Shown here in pieces: positions 9,948-18,861 of a DNA stretch of 64,000 nucleotides. Each line of letters begins with the position of its first letter. Positions within the stretch are counted from its first letter, which is position 1. The notes below the pieces were generated by a model. It was not told the DNA's origin and ran no database searches. It was given only the letters and a program-made list of their open reading frames with translations. Both the position numbers and the translations under genes were made by a program. This DNA comes from Pseudomonas sp. A-RE-19 (GTDB taxonomy: Bacteria; Pseudomonadota; Gammaproteobacteria; Pseudomonadales; Pseudomonadaceae), in contig NZ_JAHBDQ010000013.1 in NCBI RefSeq assembly GCF_019956555.1, positions 1-64,000 on the forward strand. The letters are read 5' to 3'.

Positions 9948-10912
9948 ACCTCGAAGGCTGGTTGCCGATCCGCGTGTGGCAAGAGGCCGGGCAGTGGCAA
10001 GTCGACTGGTGCTGGTTTGGTGACACGCGACTGCATCAGCCGTTTTTTCGTGATGCGGTGGACGATGCGCTACGGCTGCCGTTCAATCAGGCGTTTCGCC
10101 GGAAAACCTCATTGTCGGTCCTCACCGACTGGCAGATTTGCAGCCCCGGGCTGATGCCGAGCGCCTTTATCTTTCACGCCTCCCGCTGCGGCTCGACCCT
10201 GATCAGCCAGATGCTGGCACAACTCGACAACCACATCGTCATCAGCGAGCCACCGCCGCTGGATGCGTTGCTGCGCAGTGATTTACCCGCCGTCGAGCGC
10301 CATGACGCCATCAAAGGGTTGCTGTCTGCCTACGGGCAACGTCGGCTCGGCGTGGAGCAACGACTGGTGATCAAACTCGATGCCTGGAACATCGGTGAAC
10401 TGCCGTTATTGCACGAGTGTTTTCCTGAAACGCCGTGGTTGTTTCTTTATCGCGATCCGCTGGAAATCGCTGTCTCGCATCTGCGTCGTCCGGGCATGCA
10501 CATGGTGCCGGGGATGATTGGGGCGAGCGTGTTGGATGACGAGTTTGCGTTCAGTAGCCGTGAGGATTTCATCGCGCGACGATTGGGGCGGTTGCTGGCG
10601 TCAGGATTGGCGCAATGCCAGGCACTTGGCGGCCTGGCGGTGAATTACAGCGAACTGCCGCAGGCCATGGCAGGGCGGTTGGCCGCGTTCTTTGCGTTGG
10701 ATATCGAGCAGCGCAGGCAGGTGTTTGCAGCGGTGGGGCAACATGCCAAGCAGCCGTCGCAGGTGTTTATCGACGATAGCGATGACAAACGTCGTGAAGC
10801 CACGATGCTGCTTCGTGATCGGGTGGAACACTGGGCGCGGGAGCCTTATGAGGCATTGGAAAAAGATCGCAGCCTTCGGCAGCGCCTACAGGTATACCCC
10901 GAGCTTTTGTAG
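9935..10912 (+). CDS. Sulfotransferase family protein
   Basis: The 325-residue protein has a PAPS-type nucleotide fold. The 5'-phosphosulfate loop is FHASRCGSTLISQML (about residues 80-94) and the 3'-phosphate site is YRDPLEIAVSHLR (about 172-184). It would transfer sulfate from PAPS to an acceptor. The family also includes protein and glycan sulfotransferases, and nothing here fixes the acceptor. It is the last gene of the chain and overlaps the hydroxylase gene by 13 bases. About the last 17 codons lie inside the left arm of a REP palindrome, so the C-terminus appears to have been rewritten by REP insertion. Confidence 0.8.
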   Translation: MERLNLEGWLPIRVWQEAGQWQVDWCWFGDTRLHQPFFRDAVDDALRLPFNQAFRRKTSLSVLTDWQICSPGLMPSAFIFHASRCGSTLISQMLAQLDNHIVISEPPPLDALLRSDLPAVERHDAIKGLLSAYGQRRLGVEQRLVIKLDAWNIGELPLLHECFPETPWLFLYRDPLEIAVSHLRRPGMHMVPGMIGASVLDDEFAFSSREDFIARRLGRLLASGLAQCQALGGLAVNYSELPQAMAGRLAAFFALDIEQRRQVFAAVGQHAKQPSQVFIDDSDDKRREATMLLRDRVEHWAREPYEALEKDRSLRQRLQVYPELL

Positions 10913-10937
10913 GCGCTGCCGAAGGCTGCGATCTTTT
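10862..10937. repeat. REP palindrome overlapping the sulfotransferase stop
   Basis: Two arms of about 29 bp, perfect inverted copies of the GATCGCAGCCTTCGGCAGCG type, flank a loop of about 18 bases. The left arm is coding and the stop codon sits at the start of the right arm. It may also serve as a transcription end between converging genes. Confidence 0.85.
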
Positions 10938-10956
10938 GGGCCGGCAGATTAATGCC

Positions 10957-11715
10957 TCAGGGTTTTGACGACAAATCCGCCATCCCCTTGAGCAATTCGA
11001 TCGGCAGCGGAAAGACGATGGTCGAACTCTTGTCCCCGGCAATCGAACTCAGCGTCTGCATGTAACGTAACTGCATGGCCCCTGGCTGGCGGCCGAGCAT
11101 TTCGGCCGCCTGCATGAGTTTCTCCGAGGCCTGCAATTCGCCTTCGGCGTGGATCACCTTGGCCCGACGTTCCCGTTCGGCCTCGGCCTGTTTGGCGATG
11201 GCGCGAATCATCGATTCGTTGAGGTCCACGTGCTTGATCTCGACGGTGGCCACCTTGATGCCCCAGGCATCGGTTTGAGCATCGAGCACTTGCTGGACGT
11301 CGACGTTCAGCCGCTCCCGTTCGGCCAGCAATTCATCGAGTTCATGTTTACCGAGCACCGCCCGCAACGTGGTCTGGGCCAGTTGGCTGGTGGCCATGAG
11401 AAAGTCTTCGACCTGAATGATCGCCTTTTGCGGATCGAGCACGCGGAAATACAGCACCGCATTGACCTTGACCGAGACGTTGTCGCGGGTGATCACGTCT
11501 TGCGGCGGTATGTCGAGCACCACGGTCCGCAGGTCGACACGAACCATTTGTTGAACCGCCGGAATCAGCAGGATCAGGCCTGGCCCCTTGACCTGCCAGA
11601 AGCGTCCGAGCTGGAACACCACGCCGCGTTCGTATTCGCGCAGGATGCGGAAGGTCGACCCCGCCAGTGCAATCATCAATAACAGCAGCGCGGCAAAACC
11701 CAGTTGCAGGCCCAT
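10957..11715 (-). CDS. Slipin / SPFH-domain membrane protein
   Basis: A 252-residue stomatin-like protein: an N-terminal membrane segment (about residues 4-22), then an SPFH/PHB domain beginning [16 protein letters not shown], with [21 protein letters not shown] and an Ala/Glu-rich helical part ([17 protein letters not shown]) typical of slipins. Such proteins form membrane-bound oligomers and are usually paired with NfeD proteins. Here the nfeD-like gene is directly upstream in the same direction with only 2 bases between them. The precise role is not known from sequence. Confidence 0.9.
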   Translation of the reverse strand: MGLQLGFAALLLLMIALAGSTFRILREYERGVVFQLGRFWQVKGPGLILLIPAVQQMVRVDLRTVVLDIPPQDVITRDNVSVKVNAVLYFRVLDPQKAIIQVEDFLMATSQLAQTTLRAVLGKHELDELLAERERLNVDVQQVLDAQTDAWGIKVATVEIKHVDLNESMIRAIAKQAEAERERRAKVIHAEGELQASEKLMQAAEMLGRQPGAMQLRYMQTLSSIAGDKSSTIVFPLPIELLKGMADLSSKP

Positions 11716-11717
11716 GA

Positions 11718-12251
11718 CTATTCTCCACCCGGCGCCGCGTCAGCCGCGGCCACTTTCAGCAGTAGACCCTTGCGTGCCACCACCCGGACCTGCTGTCCCG
11801 GTTGCAGCGGCGTCGCGCTCATTACTTGCCATTGTTCGCCTTGCAGGTGCACCCAGCCGATATAAGCATTACCAGCCTGCAACGACGTTATCGGTGTCAC
11901 GCTGCCCAGCAATTCGGCATCGCCGCTGAAGTTGCGGCGCGGTCGGGTTTTCAAGGCGCGGATCAGCAGGAAAATCAGCAGCAGTGCGCTGAGCAGCCCC
12001 AAGCCGATGATCAAGGGAACAGGCACTTGGGTATTGGTCAGAATTACCGCGCCGATTACGAACATCACAATCCCGCCCAAACCGACCACGCCGAAATTGG
12101 GCAAGGCCGCCTCGGCGATCATAAATGCGATGCCAAAGGTGATCAGCCAGATCCCGATGGGGTCGGGAACCAGCACTACAACGGTGTCCGCTGCGAAAAC
12201 CGGCCCGCTCAGGGCCAACAGCAAGGCAATTGCACAGCAACGAATGTTCAC
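11718..12251 (-). CDS. NfeD-family protein (short form)
   Basis: The 177-residue product has a signal peptide (to about residue 21), three or four hydrophobic segments, and a C-terminal OB-fold-like part (from about residue 105). It lacks the N-terminal ClpP-like serine protease domain of long NfeD proteins. Short NfeD proteins partner with slipin/stomatin proteins, in agreement with the gene that follows 2 bases downstream. The signal peptide runs almost directly into the membrane part, which could reflect either a natural short form or an old deletion of the protease domain. Confidence 0.82.
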   Translation of the reverse strand: MNIRCCAIALLLALSGPVFAADTVVVLVPDPIGIWLITFGIAFMIAEAALPNFGVVGLGGIVMFVIGAVILTNTQVPVPLIIGLGLLSALLLIFLLIRALKTRPRRNFSGDAELLGSVTPITSLQAGNAYIGWVHLQGEQWQVMSATPLQPGQQVRVVARKGLLLKVAAADAAPGGE

Positions 12252-12464
12252 TTGACCCTCCGGGAGAGTCGTCCGTCCGCGAGCCGTTCATGGCCCTGTA
12301 TACAAGTCTAGTTGAGGCTGCAGCTGTATGAATTTTGACCCGTTGTCGACAGCGTCCGACGGGCGGATTTCCAGCCGCTCCCCGCCAGTGGGCCTAGACT
12401 TTTAAGGGAGACAAAAAAGCTAACCATCGTCCGCGATTCATTGCTGCGGATACCGAGGTGCATC

Positions 12465-12932
12465 ATGCGTATGGCAAAAACCGTGCAGAACAGCCTGGAA
12501 AAGGCGCACTGCGAATATGACATCGTTTCCCACCCGCACTCGGCCAGTAGCCTTGAAACGGCTCGGCTGGCGGGCATCCCTGCCGAACGGGTCGCCAAAT
12601 CGGTCATCCTTGACGACCATCACGGTCACTATTTAATGGCCGTGCTGCCTGCCAGCCGTCACCTGGACCTGAGCAAAGTTCGTGGCAGCAATGAATGGCA
12701 AGTCACCCGGGAGAGCAACCTGCCGCACCTGTTCGACGACTGCGAACGCGGCGCCGTGCCTGCACTGGGCGAATCCTACGGGCTGGACATGGTCATCGAC
12801 CCACTGCTGACCCGGCAGCAAGACATCTACCTCGAAGCCGGCAACCACAACAACCTGGTACACATGAGCGTGCCGGAATTCTTGAAAATGGTGCCGCATG
12901 CCGAGGTGTGTGAGTTGAGTCTGTCGGCATAG
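12465..12932 (+). CDS. YbaK/EbsC-type aminoacyl-tRNA deacylase
   Basis: The 155-residue product matches the YbaK/ProX editing-domain family: LEKAHCEYDIVSHPHS at the start, AGIPAERVAKSVILDD with the conserved Lys, a Gly-containing segment near ALGESYGLDMVID, and NHNNLVHMS near the end. These proteins hydrolyse mischarged aminoacyl-tRNAs in trans. The ATG at 12465 was chosen over an upstream TTG because GAGGTG lies 5-10 bases before it. The gene appears monocistronic and ends before a REP element. Confidence 0.82.
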   Translation: MRMAKTVQNSLEKAHCEYDIVSHPHSASSLETARLAGIPAERVAKSVILDDHHGHYLMAVLPASRHLDLSKVRGSNEWQVTRESNLPHLFDDCERGAVPALGESYGLDMVIDPLLTRQQDIYLEAGNHNNLVHMSVPEFLKMVPHAEVCELSLSA

Positions 12933-12953
12933 CATCGACATAACCGCCGTCAT

Positions 12954-12995
12954 CGCGGGCAAACCTCGCCCCTGTAGGAGCGAGGCTTGCCCGCG
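12954..12995. repeat. REP palindrome
   Basis: A short-loop hairpin of the CGCGGGCAAGCCTCGCTCC family; the arms differ by one base (AAACC against AAGCC). Confidence 0.85.
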
Positions 12996-13038
12996 AATGG
13001 CCGCGACACTGTCGCCCAATCAAACAAAGGAACCCGAC

Positions 13039-13284
13039 ATGGAATCCCCTACCCACAGTCTCTCGTCCTTGTTCAAACAACTCGGCCTGCCCGATGACGC
13101 CGAAAGCATTGATAAATTCATCGCGACCCATTCACCGCTCAAACCCGAACTGCACCTGGCGGACGCGTTCTTCTGGAGCGAGAGCCAGGCAGAGCTGCTG
13201 CGTGAGGAGATTCTGGATGATGCGGATTGGGCGGAGGTGGTGGATCAGCTGGATGTAATGCTGAGGAAGGGGCGGGGGGTGTAA
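13039..13284 (+). CDS. DUF2789 family protein
   Basis: A small 81-residue protein, soluble, with no signal peptide. The segments SLFKQLGLPDDAESIDKFI, HLADAFFWSESQAELLREEI and DDADWAEVVDQLD are those of the DUF2789 family, which is of unknown function and common in gamma-proteobacteria. The ATG at 13039 has AAAGGA 9 bases upstream; an earlier in-frame start at 12997 would lie within the REP and lacks a ribosome binding site. Confidence 0.85.
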   Translation: MESPTHSLSSLFKQLGLPDDAESIDKFIATHSPLKPELHLADAFFWSESQAELLREEILDDADWAEVVDQLDVMLRKGRGV

Positions 13285-13374
13285 ACGAAAAACCTCGTCA
13301 CAGGTTTCTTCTGGGTCTTATTAACTTGGTTGAAGTAGCTTCCATGGCGACAAATCCAAAGATGAGACTGACCC

Positions 13375-13620
13375 ATGCAGTATGTTTTGGCCGAAAGAAT
13401 CATCAGCATCTCCGAGGTTGCTAAAAACGTCGGTGCTGTCTTGCGGGATACACAAGCCGCGCCAGTCGCGGTAGTGGATAACAATCGAATCAGGGCGTAT
13501 CTGGTTTCGGCGGATCTCTATGAAGCGATGCTGGACCGCCTGGATGATGTCGATCTTGCAACTCTCATACGCGCTCGCAATCAGGAAACTGGCGAACCAA
13601 TCAGTCTTGAGGACCTGTGA
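13375..13620 (+). CDS. Orphan Phd/YefM-type antitoxin
   Basis: The 81-residue product has the N-terminal DNA-binding fold of Phd/YefM antitoxins (ERIISISEVAKNVGAVLRDTQ) and a C-terminal toxin-binding tail ending GEPISLEDL. In the family a RelE/ParE or Doc toxin gene normally overlaps the antitoxin stop. Nothing recognisable follows: the next 88 bases to the marR gene hold no toxin frame. It is therefore probably a solitary antitoxin left after toxin loss, or one acting in trans. Confidence 0.8.
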   Translation: MQYVLAERIISISEVAKNVGAVLRDTQAAPVAVVDNNRIRAYLVSADLYEAMLDRLDDVDLATLIRARNQETGEPISLEDL

Positions 13621-13684
13621 AAACACATTTGCCAGCCTGCGAATTGTTTCAAAACTTGACCAACTTTCCCCTCCAATGCCATAT

Positions 13685-13706
13685 TGATAGTTAGCAAACT
13701 AACAGT
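13685..13706. promoter_or_regulatory. Probable MarR operator
   Basis: The perfect inverted repeat GTTAG-CAAA-CTAAC (13690-13703) lies directly in front of the marR start. Its position would block RNA polymerase, consistent with autorepression of the efflux operon. Regulator identity is inferred from adjacency. Confidence 0.6.
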
Positions 13707-13720
13707 ATGTGCATTCCCCC

Positions 13721-14176
13721 ATGCCAAAAAACCTCGCCGCTCTCCAGATGAACATCAGCAGCTCCATGGTGGTGGCCGCCAGGCATTGGCGCAAGATCTG
13801 CCAGACCACGCTGGTCAACTATGGAATCTCCGAAGCCTGCGCCGTTCCGTTGTTGATGATCGGGCGTTTGGGCGAGGGTGTGCGGCAGGTGACGGTCGCG
13901 CAAGCGGCGGGGATGGAGAGTCCGTCTCTGGTGCGTTTGCTGGATCAGCTGTGCCATGCCGGTTACGTCTGCCGCACCGAAGACGTCCATGACCGCCGCG
14001 CCAAGTGTCTGAGCCTGACCGAGACCGGTCGCGAGCTGGTGCAGGCGGTCGAAGTCGAATTGGTGCGTTTGCGCCATGAAGTGCTCGAAGGGATCGCCCC
14101 GAGTGATCTGGAAGCGGCACTGCGGGTACTGAGAGCTTTCGAAGCGGCCAATCATCCAGCGGTGGCGCACCCTTGA
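13721..14176 (+). CDS. MarR-family repressor of the FUSC efflux operon
   Basis: A winged-helix MarR protein: helix-turn-helix segment VTVAQAAGMESPSLVRLLDQLCHAGYVCR followed by the wing EDVHDRRAKCLSLTETG. The ATG at 13721 gives 151 residues; a GTG at 13709 would add four. The stop overlaps the TTG start of the efflux gene. Such regulators typically sense aromatic or amphipathic compounds and repress the adjoining pump. The operator-like palindrome just upstream supports autoregulation. Confidence 0.85.
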   Translation: MPKNLAALQMNISSSMVVAARHWRKICQTTLVNYGISEACAVPLLMIGRLGEGVRQVTVAQAAGMESPSLVRLLDQLCHAGYVCRTEDVHDRRAKCLSLTETGRELVQAVEVELVRLRHEVLEGIAPSDLEAALRVLRAFEAANHPAVAHP

Positions 14177-16245
14177 GCGGATTTTTCACCGGCGTCCCCC
14201 CGGCGCGGGACTGGTTCTATGGTGTGCGCACGTTCGCGGCATCGATGATCGCGTTGTACATCGCCATGCTAATGCAAATGCCCCGTCCGTATTGGGCGAT
14301 GGCGACGGTGTACATCGTTTCCAGCCCGTTCGTAGGCCCCACCAGCGCCAAGGCGTTGTACCGCGCCGTTGGCACTTTGCTCGGCGCGGCGGCAGCGGTT
14401 TTTTTCGTGCCGATGTTTGTGCAGAGCCCTTATGTGCTGGTGGTGGTCATCGCACTGTGGACCGGGATTCTGCTGTTCCTGTCCTTGCACTTGCGCACCG
14501 CCAACAGCTACGCCTTGATGCTCGCCGGTTACACCTTGCCGCTGATCGCCCTGCCGGTGGTGGATAATCCGCTGGCGGTGTGGGATGTGGCCGAGGCGCG
14601 CACCGAAGAGATCTTTCTCGGTATCGCCTGTGCGGCAGTGGTCGGCGCGATGTTCTGGCCACGGCGGCTGGCGCCGGTGTTCAACGATTCGGTGAACAAA
14701 TGGTTTGCCGATGCCTCGACCTACAGCCTGCGCTTCCTCAGCCGTAACGTGCTGCCGGAGGAAGTCAGCGCCCTGCGTTCATCGATGGTGGCGAACTTCA
14801 ACAGCCTGGAATTGATGATCGGCCAGTTGCCCCACGAGGGCGCGCGACCGCAGACGGTGCGTAATACCAAGGAACTGCGCGGGCGAATGATCCATCTGTT
14901 GCCGGTGATCGACGCCCTCGACGACGCGCTTTACGCCCTCGAGCGACGCACGCCCGAGCTTGTGGATAAGTTCGCGCCACTGCTGACCGCGACCACCGAA
15001 TGGCTCGACCACAAAGATGCTGATCTCGACCGCTGGCAGGCCCTGAAAAACCAGCTCGAAGCGCTGCAACCGAGTGCCGAGGCGCTGGATGATCGCAAGC
15101 AGTTGTTGTTCTCCAACGCCCTGTATCGGCTCGGCGAATGGATCGATCTGTGGCAAGACTGCCGCAGCCTGCAATACGCCATTCAGTGCGAGAGCCAGGA
15201 GAGTTGGCGTGCGGTGTATCGGCACTGGCGCCTCGGTCGGTTGTCGCCGTTTCTCGACCGTGGGTTGATGCTCTACTCGGCCGCGTCCACGGTCTCCGCC
15301 ATTATTGTCGCCTCGGTGCTGTGGATTCTGCTCGGCTGGACCGACGGCGGCAGCGCGGTGATTTTGGCGGCGGTGGCGTGCAGTTTTTTCGCTTCGATGG
15401 ACGACCCGGCGCCGCAAATCTACCGGTTCTTTTTCTGGACCGCGATGTCGGTGCTGTTCGCCAGCCTTTATCTGTTTCTGATCCTGCCGAACCTGCATGA
15501 CTTTCCGATGCTGGTGCTGGCATTCGCCATCCCGTTCATCTGCGTCGGCACCCTGACGGTGCAGCCGCGTTTCTACCTGGGCATGTTGCTGACCATCGTC
15601 AACACGTCGTCCTTCATCAGCATTCAGGGGGCCTACGACGCGGATTTCCTCAGCTTCGCCAACTCCAATCTGGCCGGGCCCATGGGCTTGCTGTTCGCGT
15701 TCATCTGGACCCTGATCGCCCGGCCATTCGGCGCGGAACTGGCGGCCAAGCGCCTGACCCGTTTCAGCTGGCGTGACATCGTCAGCCTGACCGAGCCAGC
15801 CACGCTGGCCGAACACCGGCAGTTGGGCGTGCAGATCCTCGATCGCCTGATGCAGCACTTGCCGCGGCTGGCCATGACCGGCCAGGACACCGGGATCGCC
15901 CTGCGGGAAGTACGCGTGGCGTTGAATCTGCTCGACCTTCTGGCCTATACGCCGCGTGTGGCGGGCGTGCCGCAAGTGCTGCTGCAGCAAGTGGTGGACG
16001 AAGTCGGCGAGTACTTCAAGGCGTGCCTCAAGGCGGGCGAACGCTTGCCAGCCCCGAGCCCGTTGCTGATGACCCTCGACCGCACCCGTCGCGCCCTCGA
16101 CCCCGAGTGTGATGAGGGCGCCCGTCTGCATTTGCTGCACGCCCTGAGCGGCTTGCGCCTGGCCTTGCTGCCGGGTGTGGAATTCGTCGGCGCGGGCGAG
16201 CTTGAAGAACCGCTTCCCCATGGCATCGATGGAGCGCCTTTATGA
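14173..16245 (+). CDS. FUSC-family inner membrane efflux protein (AaeB-like)
   Basis: The 690-residue protein has two blocks of transmembrane helices (roughly residues 15-165 and 360-510), each followed by a long cytoplasmic helical region, the arrangement of the fusaric acid resistance / aromatic acid exporter family. The start is a TTG overlapping the marR stop (TTGA), indicating translational coupling. With the DUF1656, HlyD and outer membrane genes downstream it would form a tripartite pump. The substrate is probably an aromatic or phenolic acid by family knowledge; the sequence does not settle it. Confidence 0.88.
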   Translation: MSGFFTGVPPARDWFYGVRTFAASMIALYIAMLMQMPRPYWAMATVYIVSSPFVGPTSAKALYRAVGTLLGAAAAVFFVPMFVQSPYVLVVVIALWTGILLFLSLHLRTANSYALMLAGYTLPLIALPVVDNPLAVWDVAEARTEEIFLGIACAAVVGAMFWPRRLAPVFNDSVNKWFADASTYSLRFLSRNVLPEEVSALRSSMVANFNSLELMIGQLPHEGARPQTVRNTKELRGRMIHLLPVIDALDDALYALERRTPELVDKFAPLLTATTEWLDHKDADLDRWQALKNQLEALQPSAEALDDRKQLLFSNALYRLGEWIDLWQDCRSLQYAIQCESQESWRAVYRHWRLGRLSPFLDRGLMLYSAASTVSAIIVASVLWILLGWTDGGSAVILAAVACSFFASMDDPAPQIYRFFFWTAMSVLFASLYLFLILPNLHDFPMLVLAFAIPFICVGTLTVQPRFYLGMLLTIVNTSSFISIQGAYDADFLSFANSNLAGPMGLLFAFIWTLIARPFGAELAAKRLTRFSWRDIVSLTEPATLAEHRQLGVQILDRLMQHLPRLAMTGQDTGIALREVRVALNLLDLLAYTPRVAGVPQVLLQQVVDEVGEYFKACLKAGERLPAPSPLLMTLDRTRRALDPECDEGARLHLLHALSGLRLALLPGVEFVGAGELEEPLPHGIDGAPL

Positions 16246-16451
16246 TCGGTGATCTGGATATCAGCGGGGTGTTCCTGCCCACGCTGCTGGTGCTGATGGG
16301 CATTACCTACGTGTTGTACCTGTTGGTGCACGGGTTGCTGACGCGCCTGCACTTTTACCGTCTGGTCTGGCACCGGGCATTGTTCAACGTGGGTCTCTAC
16401 GCCTTGCTCCTCGGCGCCGTGGACTCACTCAGTCGATACCTGATGACATGA
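16242..16451 (+). CDS. DUF1656 small membrane protein (AaeX-like)
   Basis: A 69-residue protein with two predicted membrane helices (about 11-30 and 45-65). It begins MIGDLDISGVFLP, as is typical of DUF1656 proteins, which almost always lie between FUSC and HlyD genes in efflux operons. It overlaps both neighbours by 4 bases. The function is unknown; it is presumably an accessory subunit. Confidence 0.85.
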   Translation: MIGDLDISGVFLPTLLVLMGITYVLYLLVHGLLTRLHFYRLVWHRALFNVGLYALLLGAVDSLSRYLMT

Positions 16452-17335
16452 AAAAACCTTTTTTGACTCTCGGCCGCGTGGTCCTGACGCTGTTGATCGT
16501 GACCTTCGCCGTTGTCGTGGTCTGGCGCATGGTCATGTATTACATGTTCGCGCCCTGGACCCGGGACGGCCACATCCGCGCCGACATTGTGCAGATCGCC
16601 CCGGACGTATCGGGGCTGATTCAGCAAGTGGAAGTGCGCGACAACCAATGGGTGAAACGCGGCCAGGTGCTGTTCAGCATCGATCAGGACCGTTTCAAAC
16701 TGGCCCTGCGTCAGGCCAAAGCCGCTGTCGCCGATCGCCAGGAAACCCTCGCCCAGGCTCAACGCGAGGCCAAGCGTAACCGTGGCCTCGGCAATCTGGT
16801 CCCGGCCGAACAACTGGAGGAAAGCCAGTCCCGTGTGGCCCGCGCCGAAGTGGCGTTGATGGAAGCGCAGGTGACGGTGGACAGCGCCCAGCTCAACCTC
16901 GACCGCTCGCTGATCCGCAGCCCGGTGGATGGTTACGTCAACGACCGTGCGCCGCGTTCCCAGGAGTTCGTTACTGCCGGGCGGCCGGTGTTGTCGGTGG
17001 TGGACAGTAATTCCTTCCACATCGATGGTTATTTCGAAGAGACCAAGCTGGATGGCATTCATGTCGGCCAAGGCGTCGATATTCGGGTTGTCGGCGACCG
17101 CGCTCGGCTGCGCGGGCACGTGGAAAGTATTGTCGCCGGCATCGAAGACCGCGATCGCAGCAGCGGCAGCAACCTGTTGCCCAACGTCAATCCGGCGTTC
17201 AGCTGGGTGCGGCTGGCCCAGCGGATCCCGGTACGAATCGCCTTCGACGACGTGCCGGCGGACTTCCGCATGATTGCCGGCCGTACGGCCACGGTGTCGA
17301 TCATCGACGATCAAACCCGGGAGCCGGCGCAATGA
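16448..17335 (+). CDS. HlyD-family periplasmic adaptor (AaeA-like)
   Basis: The 295-residue product has one N-terminal membrane anchor (about 11-30), a lipoyl/barrel-sandwich half (YMFAPWTRDGHIRADIVQIAPDVSG, VEVRDNQWVKRGQVLFSID), an Ala/Gln/Glu-rich hairpin, and the returning half (SLIRSPVDGYVND). It links the inner membrane FUSC protein to the outer membrane channel. Start and stop overlap neighbouring genes by 4 bases each, in a compact operon. Confidence 0.9.
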   Translation: MKKPFLTLGRVVLTLLIVTFAVVVVWRMVMYYMFAPWTRDGHIRADIVQIAPDVSGLIQQVEVRDNQWVKRGQVLFSIDQDRFKLALRQAKAAVADRQETLAQAQREAKRNRGLGNLVPAEQLEESQSRVARAEVALMEAQVTVDSAQLNLDRSLIRSPVDGYVNDRAPRSQEFVTAGRPVLSVVDSNSFHIDGYFEETKLDGIHVGQGVDIRVVGDRARLRGHVESIVAGIEDRDRSSGSNLLPNVNPAFSWVRLAQRIPVRIAFDDVPADFRMIAGRTATVSIIDDQTREPAQ

Positions 17336-18780
17336 GCAGGGCCTCGGGTTTGGCGGTGGCCGGGTTAGGGCTGCTGCTGTCGGCCTGTCAGGTGGTCGGG
17401 CCGGATTATCATTTGCCGGACGAGGCCGCCGTGCACCGTGACGACTTTCAGGGCGACCTGGCGGTGAACGGCAAGAATGTCGTCTCGGCACCGGTGCCCA
17501 GCGATTGGTGGCGGCTGTATCAGGACCCGCGACTGGACCAATTGGTGCAGCAGGCCATGGCTTCCAACACCGATTTGCGGGTGGCGGCGGCGAATCTTTC
17601 GCGGGCTCGCGCTCAAGTCGACGAAGCGCAGGCGGCGGGTGGTTGGAGCGGCGGCGTGAAAGCTGGCGCCCAGCGTTTGCAGGAGTCCGGCGAAGCGTTC
17701 TTGCTGGCGGATAAAGTGCCGGTGGCCAACGTCGGTGATATCGGCATCACCACGTCCTATCAGTTCGACCTGTTCGGCACCTTGCAGCGGGGCATCGAAG
17801 CGGCCAAAGCCAATGCCGATGCGACTCAGGCGGCAGCGGACACCGCGCGCATCACCTTGGTGGCCGATGTGGTGCGGGCTTATACCCAGGTCTGTGCGGC
17901 CAACGAAGAGCGGGAGATTGCTCAGCATTCCCTCGACCTGCAAGCCCAGAGCACCACGCTGACCCAGCGCCTGCGCGATGCCGGGCGCGGCGATGAGACC
18001 CAGGTCACCCGTTCACAAACCCAATTCAAATCCTTGCGCGCCGAATTGCCACGCTATGAAGCGGCGCGTCAGGCCGGGTTGTTCCGCTTGTCGATGCTGC
18101 TGGCCAAACCGGTCGAGCAATTGCCGGCGGGCACCTCTGACTGCGCCGAGCTGCCGAAGATTGCGCAATTGTTGCCGGTGGGTGACGGCGCCACGCTGCT
18201 CAAGCGTCGACCCGACGTGCGGCAGGCCGAGCGCAGATTGGCGGCCGCAACCGCCGGCATCGGCATTGCAACCGGCGAGTTGTACCCGGACATCAGCATC
18301 GGCGCGACCGTTGGCACGGTCGGAATTCTGGAAAACCTCGGCAAACCGGCGACCAATCGTTGGGGCTTCGGCCCGCTGCTGAGCTGGACTGTGCCGTCCA
18401 ACGGCTCCCGCGCGCGAATCCGTGAGGCCGAAGCCGCGACCCAGGGCGCGCTGGCGCATTTCGATGGGGTGGTGCTCAACGCCATCCGCGAGACTCAGAC
18501 TGGCCTGGCGCAGTATTCCGCGCAGCTTCAGCGTCGCGATGCGTTGGCTGACGCCGAGCAATCGGCGCAACTGGCGGCAGACCAGACCCACCGCTTCTTC
18601 CAGGCCGGCCGGGCGTCGTTTCTGGCCGACCTGCAAGCCACCCGCACCTACACCGACGTCCGGGCGCAACTGGCCTCGGCCAACACCCAAGTCGCCATGA
18701 ACCAGATCGATTTGTTCCTTGCTTTGGGTGGCGGCTGGGAAAGCGGACGAACGCAAGGGTCACAACCCGGCAAACCCTGA
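17332..18780 (+). CDS. Outer membrane efflux lipoprotein (NodT/OprM type)
   Basis: The 482-residue product has lipobox LLLSAC with Cys19, the post-signal GPDYHLP motif typical of OprM-like factors, then two repeated helical/beta segments (SDWWRLYQDPRLDQLV and later RRPDVRQAERRLAAATAGIG). It forms the outer membrane channel of the FUSC pump and is the last gene in that operon. It differs from the TolC-family gene near 7 kb and belongs to the RND/FUSC partner group. Confidence 0.9.
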   Translation: MSRASGLAVAGLGLLLSACQVVGPDYHLPDEAAVHRDDFQGDLAVNGKNVVSAPVPSDWWRLYQDPRLDQLVQQAMASNTDLRVAAANLSRARAQVDEAQAAGGWSGGVKAGAQRLQESGEAFLLADKVPVANVGDIGITTSYQFDLFGTLQRGIEAAKANADATQAAADTARITLVADVVRAYTQVCAANEEREIAQHSLDLQAQSTTLTQRLRDAGRGDETQVTRSQTQFKSLRAELPRYEAARQAGLFRLSMLLAKPVEQLPAGTSDCAELPKIAQLLPVGDGATLLKRRPDVRQAERRLAAATAGIGIATGELYPDISIGATVGTVGILENLGKPATNRWGFGPLLSWTVPSNGSRARIREAEAATQGALAHFDGVVLNAIRETQTGLAQYSAQLQRRDALADAEQSAQLAADQTHRFFQAGRASFLADLQATRTYTDVRAQLASANTQVAMNQIDLFLALGGGWESGRTQGSQPGKP

Positions 18781-18861
18781 GGCCGTTGCTATGCTTTGAT
18801 TTAATGGGTACGCGCGGCGAACCCATCGATCAAGGCTTGCGTTGGTCATGGGGATCTAATA

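Noticed and set aside
14779..16221. 480-codon antisense frame across the FUSC gene
   Set aside because: The codon pattern and the clear FUSC membrane protein on the other strand show it is a high-GC shadow.
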